Of a stretch of 64,000 nt of DNA, positions 27,847-37,597 are shown piece by piece (the stretch's first letter is position 1; each line of letters begins with the position of its first letter). The stretch is from Paranoxybacillus vitaminiphilus. Lineage in GTDB: Bacteria > Bacillota > Bacilli > Bacillales > Anoxybacillaceae. Under the pieces are notes generated by a model. That model searched no databases and was not told the DNA's origin. It saw only the letters and a program-made list of their open reading frames with translations. The translations under genes were made by a program, and so were the position numbers. Where the stretch lies: the NCBI RefSeq assembly GCF_003259935.1, contig NZ_QLMH01000002.1, forward strand, positions 248,001-312,000. Reading direction: 5' to 3'.

Positions 27847-28956
27847 CTATTGCAGAACTTTGGCTTTAGTAAAATTTCCAGGGTATACCTTCTCTTTCTC
27901 TTCACCGCGCAATACACGCAGAGCTCCTTCTGCAAGAGCTTGCAGTTCGTTTTCACCAGGCTGAACGATGACATCAGCAATCCAGTTGACGCGGTCGGCG
28001 ATTTCTTTAGCGAATGCTTTTCCGTATGCCAAGCCGCCCGTTAAAATGATTGCATCGACTTTTCCGGCTAACACTGCGCTTGCAGCACCAATTTCTTTCG
28101 CCACTTGATAAGCCATGGCACTGTATACTAGTTTTGCCTTTTCATTGCCTGCTTCAATCATTTTCTCCACTTTCACAGCGTCATTTGTGCCAAGATAGCC
28201 CACTAATCCACCTTGACCAACAAGCATTTTCATAATCTCTTCACGGTAATATTCTCCTGAGAAGCATAATGAAACAAGATCGCCTGCCGGTACTGTTCCA
28301 GCACGTTCCGGGCTGAATGGCCCTTCGCCGTCTAATCCATTGTTAACGTCAACAACACGACCTTGTTTATGCGCTCCGACGGTAATTCCACCGCCCATAT
28401 GAGCGACAATTAAATTTAACTCTTCATATTTTTTACCTAACTGCTTGGCAACACGACGAGCAACCGCTTTTTGGTTTAAAGCGTGGAAAATACTTCTTCG
28501 TTCAATCAAGGCAAAACCAGAAATTCTCGCAATTGGGTCAAGCTCATCGACAACAACCGGGTCAACGATAAACGCAGGAATATTGAGAGAAGAGGCGATT
28601 TCATGCGCTAAAATACCGCCAAGATTAGAAGCATGCTGCCCTGCATATCCTTTACGCAAATCTTCCAGCATTTGTTCATTCACACGATATGTTCCGCCTT
28701 CAATCGGACGCAACAGCCCGCCGCGGCCGCAAACTGCGCTTAATTTAGAGATGTTAATGCCTTCTTGGTCAAGCGTTTCTAAAATTGTTTGTTTGCGGAA
28801 TTCATATTGATCAATAATCGATTTATATGACTGAATCACATCCGCATCATGACGAATCGTTTTTTCAAAAACGGAACGTTCATTATCAAATACGCCGATT
28901 TTTGTGGAAGTAGAGCCCGGATTAATGACTAGGATACGAAATTCTTTTTCCTGCAA
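27847..28956 (-). CDS. buk: Butyrate (branched-chain fatty acid) kinase
   Basis: The 369-aa ASKHA-fold kinase has [19 protein letters not shown] at the start, [36 protein letters not shown] near residue 200, and [10 protein letters not shown] near 315. It makes acyl-phosphate from the fatty acid, or ATP in reverse, and pairs with Ptb. The chosen TTG at 28956 lies seven bases after TGGAGGT; a longer frame would run back into the repeat at 28981. Family length matches. Confidence 0.92.
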   Translation of the reverse strand: MQEKEFRILVINPGSTSTKIGVFDNERSVFEKTIRHDADVIQSYKSIIDQYEFRKQTILETLDQEGINISKLSAVCGRGGLLRPIEGGTYRVNEQMLEDLRKGYAGQHASNLGGILAHEIASSLNIPAFIVDPVVVDELDPIARISGFALIERRSIFHALNQKAVARRVAKQLGKKYEELNLIVAHMGGGITVGAHKQGRVVDVNNGLDGEGPFSPERAGTVPAGDLVSLCFSGEYYREEIMKMLVGQGGLVGYLGTNDAVKVEKMIEAGNEKAKLVYSAMAYQVAKEIGAASAVLAGKVDAIILTGGLAYGKAFAKEIADRVNWIADVIVQPGENELQALAEGALRVLRGEEKEKVYPGNFTKAKVLQ

Positions 28957-28980
28957 GGTAATGACCTCCATTTTAAGTTT

Positions 28981-29056
28981 GGAAGGGGCTGACCACATGT
29001 ATTTCACAGTATATATCGTGTTATGAGGTCTGGTTAGGTCAGCCTCTTCCTTTTTT
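28981..29056. repeat. Short copy of the palindromic family between bcd and buk
   Basis: The outer arms are GGAAGGGGCTGACC and GGTCAGCCTCTTCC, followed on the plus strand by TTTTTT. Inside are TGTATTTCACAGTATA and GAGGTCTGG. On the minus strand the hairpin sits in the middle of the bkd operon, where it could attenuate or process the transcript. Confidence 0.75.
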
Positions 29057-29066
29057 ATTATGGTAG

Positions 29067-30170
29067 TTAGCGATTGCGACGACGGCTTAAAATATGTTGA
29101 CCGTTTTGCAGGAACTGGCTGCGGGATTTGCGCATTTTTTCGATACGCTCTTCAGCAAGACGGTCTGCCGCTTTGTATGTCGGAATGTTGTCGCGTTTGG
29201 CGATCTCGAATACTTTTTCAATGTTGTTGTAGATTTGTTCTACTTTCTTCATCGCACGTTCACGGTTATAGCCGTATAATTCGTCCGCTACGTTAATAAC
29301 GCCGCCGGCGTTAATGACATAGTCCGGAGCGTAAACGATCCCCATTTCATGAATGATGTCGCCGTGTCTTGCTTCTCTTAATTGGTTGTTTGCCGCACCA
29401 GCGATCACTTTTGCTTTTAATTGTGGAATGGTTTCGTCGTTAATGATTCCACCAAGCGCACACGGTGCGAAAATGTCGCAGTCTACACCATAAATATCGT
29501 TAGGATCAACAGCCTTCGCGCCAAACTCTTCGACAACGCGTTGAACCGCTTCCTTGTTAATGTCTGTTACGATTAATTTCGCGCCTTCTTCATGAAGGTG
29601 ACGGCATAAGTTGTAAGCTACGTTACCAACACCTTGAACAGCAATCACTTTACCTTCTAATGAATCGCTGCCAAACGCTTCTTTTGCAGCCGCTTTCATA
29701 CCGCGATATACACCATAAGCGGTTACAGGAGATGGGTTACCTGATGAACCGAAAGCAGGTGAAATACCTGTTACGTAATCCGTTTCTTCGTAAATGATAT
29801 CCATGTCAGCGACTGTTGTACCAACATCCTCCGCTGTAATATAGCGGCCGTTTAAGCCTTGAATAAAGCGGCCGAACGCACGGAACATTGCTTCGTTTTT
29901 GTCTTTGCGCGGGTCGCCGATGATAACCGTTTTACCGCCGCCAAGGTTTAAGCCGGCAGCTGCGTTTTTGTAAGTCATACCGCGTGCTAAACGAAGCGCG
30001 TCTTCAATAGCTGCTTCCTCAGATTCATACATCCACATACGCGTACCGCCTAGGGCTGGTCCTAATGTTGTATCGTGGATAGCAATAATCGCTTTTAATC
30101 CTGATTCTTTATCCTGACAGAATACTAATTGTTCATAGTCGTATTTTTCCATATATTTGAAGATTTCCAT
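29067..30170 (-). CDS. bcd: Leucine/branched-chain amino acid dehydrogenase
   Basis: The 367-aa NAD-dependent dehydrogenase has [12 protein letters not shown] near residue 40 with the substrate Gly-Gly, [22 protein letters not shown] near 75 (catalytic Lys), [16 protein letters not shown] near 115, and the Rossmann motif [15 protein letters not shown] near 180. It deaminates Leu, Ile and Val to keto acids, which feed the Bkd complex encoded downstream. Very high similarity to known Bacillus Bcd proteins makes the call firm. Confidence 0.95.
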   Translation of the reverse strand: MEIFKYMEKYDYEQLVFCQDKESGLKAIIAIHDTTLGPALGGTRMWMYESEEAAIEDALRLARGMTYKNAAAGLNLGGGKTVIIGDPRKDKNEAMFRAFGRFIQGLNGRYITAEDVGTTVADMDIIYEETDYVTGISPAFGSSGNPSPVTAYGVYRGMKAAAKEAFGSDSLEGKVIAVQGVGNVAYNLCRHLHEEGAKLIVTDINKEAVQRVVEEFGAKAVDPNDIYGVDCDIFAPCALGGIINDETIPQLKAKVIAGAANNQLREARHGDIIHEMGIVYAPDYVINAGGVINVADELYGYNRERAMKKVEQIYNNIEKVFEIAKRDNIPTYKAADRLAEERIEKMRKSRSQFLQNGQHILSRRRNR

Positions 30171-30199
30171 ATTTTATTTCCTCCCCAAAAAAATTTCGT

Positions 30200-31105
30200 T
30201 TATTTTGATGCGGTACAAACCGCAAGAGCTAACGAATAAAGTTTGCTTTCTGCTGAATCTGCACGCGATGTTAAAACGATTGGAGCTTTTGCCCCGGCAA
30301 TGACCGCACCTACTTTTGCATGAGCGAAATATACTAATGACTTATAAAGCACGTTTCCTGTTTCGATATTAGGAACGAGAAGAATATCTGCCCGCCCTGC
30401 GACTTCGCTTTCGATGCCTTTATGTTCCGCTGCCAGCATAGATACAGCGTTATCGAGCGCTAAAGGCCCGTCAACGATGCAATCGGCAATTTGTCCGCGC
30501 TTGTTCATCGCAGACAACAGAGCGGCATCGAGCGTTGCCGGCATCGCCGGATTCACGACTTCAACGGCTGCAAGCGGTGCTACTTTTGGCTTTTCAACAC
30601 CAATTGCTTTAGCTACGGAAACAGCATTAGCGATAATTTGTGCCTTTTGCTCTAAATCTGGCGCAATATTCATTGCCGCGTCCGTAACAATGATGTAGCG
30701 GTCATAGCCGGCTACCTCAAATACGGCAACATGCGATAATACTTTTCCTGTACGCAAACCAAACTCTTTATTTAAAACCGCTTTTAAAATCGTTGCTGTT
30801 GGAACATTTCCTTTCATCAGTATATTTACTTCGTTTAAATGTACAGCTTTTACCGCGAGTTCAGCTGCTTGTACTTTCGAATTCGCATGTACAATTTGAA
30901 TTTTGCCATTTTTTGCATACTTTTCGTTTTTTTGTGATAACAATTGTGAAATTTTTTCACGGTCTCCATAAAGAATAAATTGCCCAAAATTATTATCCAG
31001 CGCCATCGTTACCGCTTCAATCACTTCTTCATCTTCCGCGGCGGCAACAGCCACTGTCATATTTTCATATTGGGTTGCTTTGGTGACTAGTGACTCGAGC
31101 TTCAT
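30200..31105 (-). CDS. ptb: Phosphate butyryltransferase
   Basis: The 301-aa protein is of the phosphotransacetylase family: VAVAAAEDEEVIEAV near residue 20, LMKGNVPTATILKAVLNKEFGLR near 95, and IVDGPLALDNAVS near 205. It exchanges CoA for phosphate on butyryl or branched acyl-CoAs, handing acyl-phosphate to Buk. It is the first gene after the sigma-54 promoter. The start ATG at 31105 gives MKLESLV; a TTG four codons earlier abuts the GGGG and is less likely. Confidence 0.92.
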   Translation of the reverse strand: MKLESLVTKATQYENMTVAVAAAEDEEVIEAVTMALDNNFGQFILYGDREKISQLLSQKNEKYAKNGKIQIVHANSKVQAAELAVKAVHLNEVNILMKGNVPTATILKAVLNKEFGLRTGKVLSHVAVFEVAGYDRYIIVTDAAMNIAPDLEQKAQIIANAVSVAKAIGVEKPKVAPLAAVEVVNPAMPATLDAALLSAMNKRGQIADCIVDGPLALDNAVSMLAAEHKGIESEVAGRADILLVPNIETGNVLYKSLVYFAHAKVGAVIAGAKAPIVLTSRADSAESKLYSLALAVCTASK

Positions 31106-31155
31106 CTTCGGTTTCAACCCCTTTTTTGTAACATTTCAACTCGCACTATTTTTAC

Positions 31156-31173
31156 ATGCAAAAACCGTGCCAA
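31156..31173 (-). promoter_or_regulatory. Sigma-54 (SigL) -24/-12 promoter of the bkd operon
   Basis: On the minus strand the sequence reads TTGGCACGGTTTTTGCAT: -24 TTGGCAC and -12 TTGCA with the standard five-base spacer. It lies about 50 bp upstream of ptb and about 45 bp downstream of the repeats at 31216-31249. Activation by BkdR is expected from the family. Confidence 0.92.
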
Positions 31174-31215
31174 CTCAAACATATTGAAACCGTTTTACTT
31201 TATATTTTTGGTACA

Positions 31216-31249
31216 TGCAATTTATTGCATTGTGCGCAATTTATTGCAT
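31216..31249. promoter_or_regulatory. Candidate BkdR enhancer: two tandem 15-bp sites
   Basis: TGCAATTTATTGCAT (31216-31230) and CGCAATTTATTGCAT (31235-31249) are nearly identical, each an imperfect palindrome, with centres 19 bp apart. They lie 45-75 bp upstream of the -24 element and overlap the 3' end of bkdR. This is where a sigma-54 activator would bind. Confidence 0.65.
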
Positions 31250-33307
31250 GTTATTATTTGCAATTCCGTACTTTTCTAATTTGTAATATAGGTTGCGAAT
31301 GGAAATACCTAACGCTTTTGCCGTTGCTGTTTTATTACCGTTATGTTTTCGCAACACACGCTCAATCATACGCGCTTCATATTCTTCCACCATCTCCGCT
31401 AATGTCCGCTCTTTATTGTCATCAAAATCAATTGCTAAATCATTTTCATTGCTAGGCATGCGCAATGCCGGAATATGTTTGACATCGATGAGCACTTCAT
31501 TAAATTTCATAAAAATCATCGCTCTTCCTAAGACATTTTCTAATTCGCGGACATTTCCCGGCCAATCATACGATAAAAGATAGCGAATCGCGTCTTCTGT
31601 AAGCCCTTCTACATTTCGTCCGTAATCTTGGTTTAATTTTTGAATTAAATGCTGGCATAACGCTGGAATATCTTGCTTTCTTGCCCGCAATGGCGGAATA
31701 TAAATCGGCATGCGGTTCAGACGATAGTAAAGATCTTCACGGAATGTACCATCAGCGATTGCTTTTTCTAAATGGACATTGGTCGCTGCAATGACGCGTA
31801 CGTTAATCGGAATCGGCTTTGTGCCGCCAACGCGGACAATTTCCCCCTCTTGTAGTACACGCAACAGTTTTGCCTGCATATTCGCTGACAGTTCGCCAAT
31901 TTCATCAAGAAAAATGCTGCCGTTATTGGCTTCTTCAAATAATCCCCGCTTTCCGCCACGTTTCGCTCCGGAAAACGCCCCTTCTTCATAACCGAACAGT
32001 TCGCTTTCTAATAACGATTCGGAAATCGCGGCACAGTTTACACGAATAAATTTGTTATACTTTCGGTCGCTTGCATTGTGAATCGCATGCGCAAATAGCT
32101 CTTTTCCAGTACCGGACTCACCGCGCAGCAAGATCGTTACGGGTGTTTTCGCGGCTAATTTTGCCTGCTCAATCGCGACCATCATTTCTTCTGATGTGCC
32201 GATAATATCCGCAAACGAATATTTCGCTTCAAGCGTTCGAATAATTTGCCGCGCCCGGTTCAACTCGTTTGTCAACCGCTGAATTTCTGAAACGTCATGA
32301 ATGATGCCGACGCTTCCTTTTAAAATCCCATCAACAATAATCGGTGCAACATTGACAACAACATCTCGTTTTTTCGGTCCGACTTTCATACGTACGCCTC
32401 GCACGGGTCTTCTTGTTTTTAATACTTTCATATGCATACTTTCGCCTTCAGAAATATCAGCAGTAGCAGGTTTTCCGATTACTTGTTCCTCTGAAAGACC
32501 GGTTATTCTCGTATAGGCGGGATTAATCAATATCCCTTTCCCATGTTCATCAACAACCGAAATCGCCTCCTCAGAGGAATGAATAATCGCTTCAAGCATC
32601 ATGCGGATTTCTTTTAAATTCGTTATTTCTTCAGCAAGCTGAACAAATTCGGTAATATCTTTAAACACAGCAAGAGCACCGAAGAGTCTCCCTGATTCGT
32701 CAATCATCGGAACACGTGTTGTAATAATTTTCCGTCCATTTCCTAATGTAAATTCTTGATGAACTTCTGTCACTTTTGTTTTCAATACCCTTGGTAAACC
32801 ACTAGTTGGAATAACTTCTAAAATATGCTTTCCTATCGCATTCTCTTTCTCAACACTAATCATTTGCTCAGCGCTATCGTTTAAATGAGTAATATAACCA
32901 AATTCATCGACAACAATCATGCCGTCATGCGTGGAGTTAAAAATAAGATCGTGTCTATTCTTTTCATTTTTCAATTTGGCAATGAGTTGTTCTTTTTCTT
33001 CCACTAATTGCGCTGTAATATAGGCGACTTCTCCTGGAATAACAACCGTATTTTTCTTGCGCGTTTTGCGTATTTCTTTAAATACTTCGATATTCCCTGT
33101 CGCCTCGATGACAACATCAATATCTGCAGTTAAAAAAGGACGCCAATCGTGCCCCGTTTTAATATTCATCTCCCGAGCTAATAACATACCTGGCGCTTTT
33201 TCATTAATATCAATAATTGCAACGACTTCCATGATCTTTGTTTCTTTAAAAATTTTCAGCAATGCGGTACCGCCTTTACCAGCACCGACAATTAATACTT
33301 TTTTCAT
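31241..33307 (-). CDS. bkdR: Sigma-54-dependent activator BkdR
   Basis: The 688-aa regulator opens with a Rossmann-like domain ([28 protein letters not shown]). Two PAS domains follow ([15 protein letters not shown] near 135; [16 protein letters not shown] near 245). The AAA+ domain has Walker A GESGTGKE and Walker [11 protein letters not shown]. The C-terminal Fis-type helix-turn-helix is [20 protein letters not shown]. The loop that contacts sigma-54 reads GAFSGA instead of the common GAFTGA. The chosen ATG at 33307 gives MKKVLIVG; a TTG seven codons upstream is possible. Confidence 0.92.
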   Translation of the reverse strand: MKKVLIVGAGKGGTALLKIFKETKIMEVVAIIDINEKAPGMLLAREMNIKTGHDWRPFLTADIDVVIEATGNIEVFKEIRKTRKKNTVVIPGEVAYITAQLVEEKEQLIAKLKNEKNRHDLIFNSTHDGMIVVDEFGYITHLNDSAEQMISVEKENAIGKHILEVIPTSGLPRVLKTKVTEVHQEFTLGNGRKIITTRVPMIDESGRLFGALAVFKDITEFVQLAEEITNLKEIRMMLEAIIHSSEEAISVVDEHGKGILINPAYTRITGLSEEQVIGKPATADISEGESMHMKVLKTRRPVRGVRMKVGPKKRDVVVNVAPIIVDGILKGSVGIIHDVSEIQRLTNELNRARQIIRTLEAKYSFADIIGTSEEMMVAIEQAKLAAKTPVTILLRGESGTGKELFAHAIHNASDRKYNKFIRVNCAAISESLLESELFGYEEGAFSGAKRGGKRGLFEEANNGSIFLDEIGELSANMQAKLLRVLQEGEIVRVGGTKPIPINVRVIAATNVHLEKAIADGTFREDLYYRLNRMPIYIPPLRARKQDIPALCQHLIQKLNQDYGRNVEGLTEDAIRYLLSYDWPGNVRELENVLGRAMIFMKFNEVLIDVKHIPALRMPSNENDLAIDFDDNKERTLAEMVEEYEARMIERVLRKHNGNKTATAKALGISIRNLYYKLEKYGIANNNMQ

Positions 33308-33438
33308 GGCTATCACCACTTCTTGCAAACTTTTGCATACACATTCATCTTAGCTGCATTTTCTTTTCTTGACAAATAAAATCAAACGTTTATCATTTTC
33401 TCAGACAATCATTTTTCCATGAAAGGGTTATTGAACTT

Positions 33439-33696
33439 ATGCAACGAGTGATCGCATTAATCATTTTGCTCATTCCCGGCCTTTTAGCAGCGCTCGGCAT
33501 CAAATGGATGCGGGATGCGTTATTTGGCATTTTGCAGCCGCCACTTCCGTTTCTTTGGCTTCAATTTCTGCTTGGTTTTCTTTTATTTTTAGCGGGCTTA
33601 GGTTTTGTCGGCGGTTTTATTTTGCATCGGGATCGAAAACGCAATAAAGTACAGCCAAGGTTTCAGCGGAAACAAAAAAACGGTCCGAACACTTAA
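33439..33696 (+). CDS. yqzF: DUF2627 family membrane protein (YqzF-like)
   Basis: The 85-aa protein has two membrane helices (VIALIILLIPGLLAALGIKWM and LWLQFLLGFLLFLAGLGFVGGFIL) and a basic C-terminal tail (HRDRKRNKVQPRFQRKQ). The pattern and its place beside bkdR and yqiK match the YqzF/DUF2627 family. The function is unknown. It converges on yqiK and shares a terminator with it. Confidence 0.8.
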   Translation: MQRVIALIILLIPGLLAALGIKWMRDALFGILQPPLPFLWLQFLLGFLLFLAGLGFVGGFILHRDRKRNKVQPRFQRKQKNGPNT

Positions 33697-33716
33697 TGTT
33701 CAGACCGCTTTTCTTT
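33672..33716. terminator. Bidirectional terminator between yqzF and yqiK
   Basis: ACGGTCCGAACA pairs with TGTTCAGACCGCT with a short loop. A-runs lie upstream and T-runs downstream. It overlaps the end of yqzF. Confidence 0.8.
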
Positions 33717-34440
33717 ATATGATTTTTAATACTTTTCTTGCCTTTTGCGGATAATCAGTAATAATGGCATCTACATGATAACTGAACATTTTCTTCATTA
33801 CTGCTTCTTTATTAATTGTGAACGGCCGAACAGCGATTCCATGCTTATGTGCCTTGTGAATTAAAGATTCATTTACTGTTACATAGTAAGGATGCAAAGC
33901 TGATGCTCCTATAACTTGAACGTATTTCCATGGTTCATACAAACTTTCCATATATAACAGCGCTGTTTCAATTTCAGGAGCGATTCGGTGGCAGTGTGCC
34001 ATACTGTTGTGGTTAAAAGACGAAAGAATAACACGCGTCTCCATTTTGTATTCTTTTATCATTTGAATGACTTGCTCTTCAAGCCTTTCATATTGAATGA
34101 ATCCATTTTTCAGTTCAATATTGAACAATAGCCTTGTCTGCTTTCCCCACGATAACACTTCTTCTAATAAAGGAATCGGACAAAAACCGTATTGTCCGGC
34201 AAATTTATAGCTCGCGTCAAATTTTCGCAACTCACTATATGTAAATTCTTTTACCCACCCCGCTCCATTCGTTGTCCGGTCGATGGTTTCATCATGAATG
34301 ACGACAATTTGCCCGTCTTTTGTCATTTGTACATCTAACTCAATCCCGTCTGCCCCTGCTCGTTCCGCCTCCCGGAATGAAGACATTGTATTTTCCGGAT
34401 GTGTCCCCGCCGAGCCGCGATGTGCAAAAATTTTTGTCAT
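33715..34440 (-). CDS. yqiK: Glycerophosphodiester phosphodiesterase (YqiK-like)
   Basis: The 241-aa GDPD TIM-barrel has FAHRGSAGTHPENT at the start (general-acid His and Arg), GADGIELDVQMTKDGQIVVIHDETIDRTT near residue 32 with the metal-binding Glu/Asp and second His, and FNIELKNG near 105. It has no signal peptide, so it likely works inside the cell, splitting glycerophosphodiesters to glycerol-3-phosphate. Gene order (yqzF-yqiK) matches B. subtilis. Confidence 0.9.
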   Translation of the reverse strand: MTKIFAHRGSAGTHPENTMSSFREAERAGADGIELDVQMTKDGQIVVIHDETIDRTTNGAGWVKEFTYSELRKFDASYKFAGQYGFCPIPLLEEVLSWGKQTRLLFNIELKNGFIQYERLEEQVIQMIKEYKMETRVILSSFNHNSMAHCHRIAPEIETALLYMESLYEPWKYVQVIGASALHPYYVTVNESLIHKAHKHGIAVRPFTINKEAVMKKMFSYHVDAIITDYPQKARKVLKII

Positions 34441-34553
34441 ATATCTGCTCCTTTCCTATACCTCTCACAATAAAAACTCATAATAAAAATATATGCCAAG
34501 CGCAACAAAAGTTTGCTATACTGTTAGTTACCATTAAACAAAGGAGAGATACA

Positions 34554-34718
34554 ATGCGCCCTTTACAAATTTCATTGGAAACAGCACAAAAGCTATCGAA
34601 AGCATTAGGAATGCCGATCGAACAAATCATGCACATGCCACAGCATATTTTAGTGCAAAAATTGCTCGAATTCGAAAAACAAAATAAAGACAATAGAGCG
34701 GATAGTCCTAATCATTAG
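34554..34718 (+). CDS. YycC-like small protein
   Basis: ATG at 34554 follows AAGGAGAGAT with good spacing. The 54-aa peptide (MRPLQISLETAQKLSKALG, then MPIEQIMHMPQHILVQKLL and an acidic/polar tail) matches the YycC-like family as remembered. It is short, soluble and helical, of unknown role. It is divergent from yqiK and has its own terminator at 34798-34860. Confidence 0.75.
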   Translation: MRPLQISLETAQKLSKALGMPIEQIMHMPQHILVQKLLEFEKQNKDNRADSPNH

Positions 34719-34911
34719 GCCTCCTATTCAACTAAAATCATTGTTTTATTTCCAAATGATATTTTCATGTGTTCATTTTCGAAGCAATCATAAATCCCTT
34801 ATGTCGCCGTCTCCTGCTTGTGCCAAAAACGAAGGGAGCGACGACATTTTATTTTTTAGCATAACGATGTATATAAATAATAAGTGATTTGTTGTGGGTG
34901 AAAATTTATTT
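34719..34911. other. Intergenic after the YycC-like gene
   Basis: Apart from the terminator at 34798-34860, nothing is seen in this AT-rich stretch, which leads to the decayed ORF at 34912-35040. Confidence 0.5.
34798..34860 (+). terminator. Terminator after the YycC-like gene
   Basis: ATGTCGCCGTCTCC pairs with GGGAGCGACGACAT (small bulges), followed by TTTATTTTTT. Confidence 0.75.
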
Positions 34912-35040
34912 TTATATTTTTCCCCAAGTTCTTTCTTTACTTTTTTCTGTTAATTTAGCCTCTTGTTTATTATGTTCTTCTTCAAGTTCAATTCCATTTA
35001 GAGAATAGTTCGTCTTTCTCCCAATCAATCCACTCACCAT
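34912..35040 (-). pseudogene. Short decayed ORF (about 42 aa)
   Basis: A minus-strand frame (MVSGLIGRKTNYSLNGIELE...) runs to TAA at 34912. Its start sits too close to AAAAAGGT. A neighbouring frame over the same bases reads YGEWIDWEKDELFSKWN before a stop, protein-like in composition, which suggests one gene broken by a frameshift. No family was recognised. The 35041-35114 stretch has no features. Confidence 0.3.
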
Positions 35041-35114
35041 ACCTTTTTACTCAAAAAATCTTCTTTAGATAATCTTTATTGGAGTATCGCCGATAAGACT
35101 TTCTGCCTTCCATC

Positions 35115-35150
35115 TAAAGAGAAAGAGCCTCAGAAGTTAGAGGCTCTAAA
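35115..35150 (-). terminator. Terminator after the DUF3231-like gene
   Basis: AGAGCCTC and GAGGCTCT pair, followed on the minus strand by TTCTCTTT. Confidence 0.8.
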
Positions 35151-35161
35151 TGAAAACTTTT

Positions 35162-35680
35162 CTATACATGAGCAAGTTCTGGTGTCTTTACATGAAGTGG
35201 TGGAGGAATTAACCATCCTTTTTCTTTGTTTATTCGTAATAATCGTACACCATATTGTGCTTTTGTAACATGGAATTGACCAAACATCATGCCAATGTCT
35301 TCTCTAATGGACTGCCCCATAATTTGGCTACATGCAACTAGTCCTGCAGCAATATCTTTGGAAACGGAAGCAGCAATTTCAGGGTCGTTAAATCTAGCCC
35401 CAACAGGAATACTTTCTAATGCTGCTGTTGGTCTGTCAGGTGGTGTAGGTGGCAATCCAACTCCATTAACTTTTAGCAATTTTTCAACTTGTTCAATTTC
35501 TTGCTTCATGGCTTGAATAATGTCTTCAAGGAACTTTTTTAGATCCTCATCACCAGTGTGATTGATGAGTGTTTGGTACCCAGCTAAATAACCTTTTGTA
35601 CCAGCAAGATAACTCCAAACACCGAACACTTCACCATAATGCATGGGTTCATTTTGCGGATTATCACTTAAAATTCCCAT
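35162..35680 (-). CDS. DUF3231-like (CotF/ferritin-like helical) protein
   Basis: The 172-aa protein starts MGILSDNPQNEPMHYGEVFG and is mostly helical (GDEDLKKFLEDIIQAMKQEIEQVEKLLK). It resembles a single unit of the DUF3231 family, often found in duplicate in spore formers. The function is unknown; a spore-related role is only a guess. Two starts each have a good ribosome-binding site: ATG 35680 after GGGAGG and ATG 35710 after AAAAGGAG. The shorter was chosen because family members begin MGIL. Confidence 0.65.
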   Translation of the reverse strand: MGILSDNPQNEPMHYGEVFGVWSYLAGTKGYLAGYQTLINHTGDEDLKKFLEDIIQAMKQEIEQVEKLLKVNGVGLPPTPPDRPTAALESIPVGARFNDPEIAASVSKDIAAGLVACSQIMGQSIREDIGMMFGQFHVTKAQYGVRLLRINKEKGWLIPPPLHVKTPELAHV

Positions 35681-35898
35681 AATTGTCCTCCCTAGTTGAA
35701 GAATATTCATTGTGGAACTCCTTTTCTTAGTGGTTTGACCACATTTTCTATAATCTCTAAAAAAGACGGCGCTATTCGTCAATTAATAATGGGTGTTAAA
35801 GGTATATGTTCTAGTTTTAACCTAAGTGGTTTTATATACTTAACGAATAGTATCTAATAAAGCTGGAGACATTATTTATTGATGAAAGGAGGGAAACC

Positions 35899-36135
35899 AT
35901 GAAGAAAAAATTATCCTTTATGTTGTGTACTTTCGCTTTAACTGTCATGTCTTTAGGCATGTCTGTCCATGCTGAAGATAATAACAATGATATGAATAGA
36001 GATAATGGGCCAATGACTCGAAATGTCACTACAACAACAGACACCAATGATAACGATACCAATTGGGAGTGGATTGGTTTATTAGGGTTACTAGGTCTGT
36101 TTGGTCTTAGAAGAAGAGAAAGAGAAGCTCGTTAA
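35899..36135 (+). CDS. Secreted WGxxGxxG-type small protein
   Basis: The 78-aa product has a signal peptide (KKKLSFMLCTFALTVMSLGMSVHA), a low-complexity Asn/Asp/Thr middle (NNNDMNRDNG, TTTTDTNDND), and a C-terminal hydrophobic segment WIGLLGLLGLFGLRRRERE. The Gly-rich helix followed by RRR is the signature of WGxxGxxG-anchored small proteins, which look like sorting or anchoring tails. The ATG follows AAAGGAGGG. The role is unknown. Confidence 0.75.
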   Translation: MKKKLSFMLCTFALTVMSLGMSVHAEDNNNDMNRDNGPMTRNVTTTTDTNDNDTNWEWIGLLGLLGLFGLRRREREAR

Positions 36136-36737
36136 TACAAAGTTGGAACAGTGATTAAGGGATAGAAAAATGGCTAAATAGCAATTACCTTAAGTTAAAA
36201 ATCTAAACAAATTTGACAATAAGTTTAAAAGCAAACGTTAAAACCATATACTAAAGGCTCTATTTATTTAATTTCTTCCTTGACCCTTGAAACTTTACGT
36301 TTTAAGGGTTTTCATGTAGAGATACGGACAACATTTTGATTGACATAATGTTAGCGAAATTCCTTTTGTAAAATCATTCCCTTTTTGAACGAACTCCTAT
36401 GGCAGTAACATATCAAGACAAAATACTCCCCAAAAACAAAAGAATTAAAGGTATACACAGTATTTTCCACAGATCTCATTTTTACTTGAGTGGAACGGGA
36501 AAGACCCCAGCTATAACGATTGAAATTTTTGTCCTTTTTTCGCCGTGAAAAAATCCCCTCCAAGTATAGTGTAACATCCCTCATTTGAAATGCGGGTTTT
36601 TTACACCGTCTACTTAAAGGGGATAATCTCAATTCATTATGCAAAAAGTTTACCGGTTTAGAAATCGGTATTTAGTTAGTATAAATCCGAAGAATTGGTT
36701 GACTTTGATAATGCCACAACCCTTATTCCACACACTC
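36136..36737. other. Gap upstream of the spo0A 3' end, possible IS remnant
   Basis: No intact gene is seen in these 602 bp. On the minus strand near 36500-36560, GGAGGGGATTTTTTC is followed by codons for TAKKGQKFQ, resembling the start of an IS3-type OrfA, then a stop. A 97-codon frame (36351-36644) over the same bases is in another phase and is probably not real. Confidence 0.4.
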
Positions 36738-37517
36738 TCAACTCGCTTTATGCTCAAGTCTCAGCTTATCCGCCACCATCGCGATAAATTCGCTGTTTGT
36801 CGGTTTGGCTTTGGACATGCTGACGGTGTAGCCGAATAGGGAAGAAATGGACTCAATGTTGCCGCGGCTCCACGCGACTTCGATGGCATGGCGAATCGCC
36901 CGCTCGACGCGGCTTGCAGTTGTGTTATATTTTTTCGCGATATCCGGATAAAGCACTTTTGTAATCGAACCTAATAATTCGATGTCGTTATATACCATGG
37001 AAATCGCTTCACGTAAATATAAATACCCTTTAATATGTGCCGGGACACCGATTTCATGAATGATGCTTGTAATGCTGGCATCAAGGTTTTTCGGTTTATT
37101 TTCCCGCACTTGATAAGTGGTCGGCTTTTTCAAAATTGGCGTTGTTTTGTCATGGATTTGGCGAATGCGGGTCACTAAATTTTCCATATCGAATGGTTTG
37201 AGAATAAAATAAGCAGCCCCTAAGTCGACTGCTTTTTTCGTGACATCTTCCTGTCCGAAAGCAGTGAGCATAATCACATTTGGCTGTTTTTCCTTTTGCA
37301 TGCGGATTTTTTCAAGCACAGCAAGACCGTCAATGTGCGGCATAATAATATCTAAAACGAGCACATCCGGCTTTTTCTCGTCAAGCATATATAAGCAGTC
37401 TTGCCCGTTATAAGCAACACCGATTACTTCCATATCATCCTGGTTGGAGATGTATTCTTCTAAAAGGCTTACTAGTTCCCGGTTATCATCGACGATACAC
37501 ACTTTAATCTTGCTCAC
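36738..37517 (-). CDS. spo0A: Stage 0 sporulation master regulator Spo0A
   Basis: The 259-aa response regulator has an N-terminal receiver: [11 protein letters not shown] (acidic pocket), [11 protein letters not shown] with the phosphorylated Asp near residue 55, MLTAFGQ and FILKPFDM (Lys near 108). The C-terminal DNA-binding domain includes [24 protein letters not shown] and [23 protein letters not shown], the recognition helix. Phosphorylated Spo0A starts sporulation by binding TGTCGAA boxes, several of which lie upstream of its own gene. It is next to spoIVB, as in other Bacillaceae. Confidence 0.97.
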   Translation of the reverse strand: MSKIKVCIVDDNRELVSLLEEYISNQDDMEVIGVAYNGQDCLYMLDEKKPDVLVLDIIMPHIDGLAVLEKIRMQKEKQPNVIMLTAFGQEDVTKKAVDLGAAYFILKPFDMENLVTRIRQIHDKTTPILKKPTTYQVRENKPKNLDASITSIIHEIGVPAHIKGYLYLREAISMVYNDIELLGSITKVLYPDIAKKYNTTASRVERAIRHAIEVAWSRGNIESISSLFGYTVSMSKAKPTNSEFIAMVADKLRLEHKAS

Positions 37518-37597
37518 GCAAATCTTCCTCCCCTAATTCCGTTTGTTAAAATCATTTAAACGAATTTTATTTTCTAGCTAATATTCTAATAGAACAA

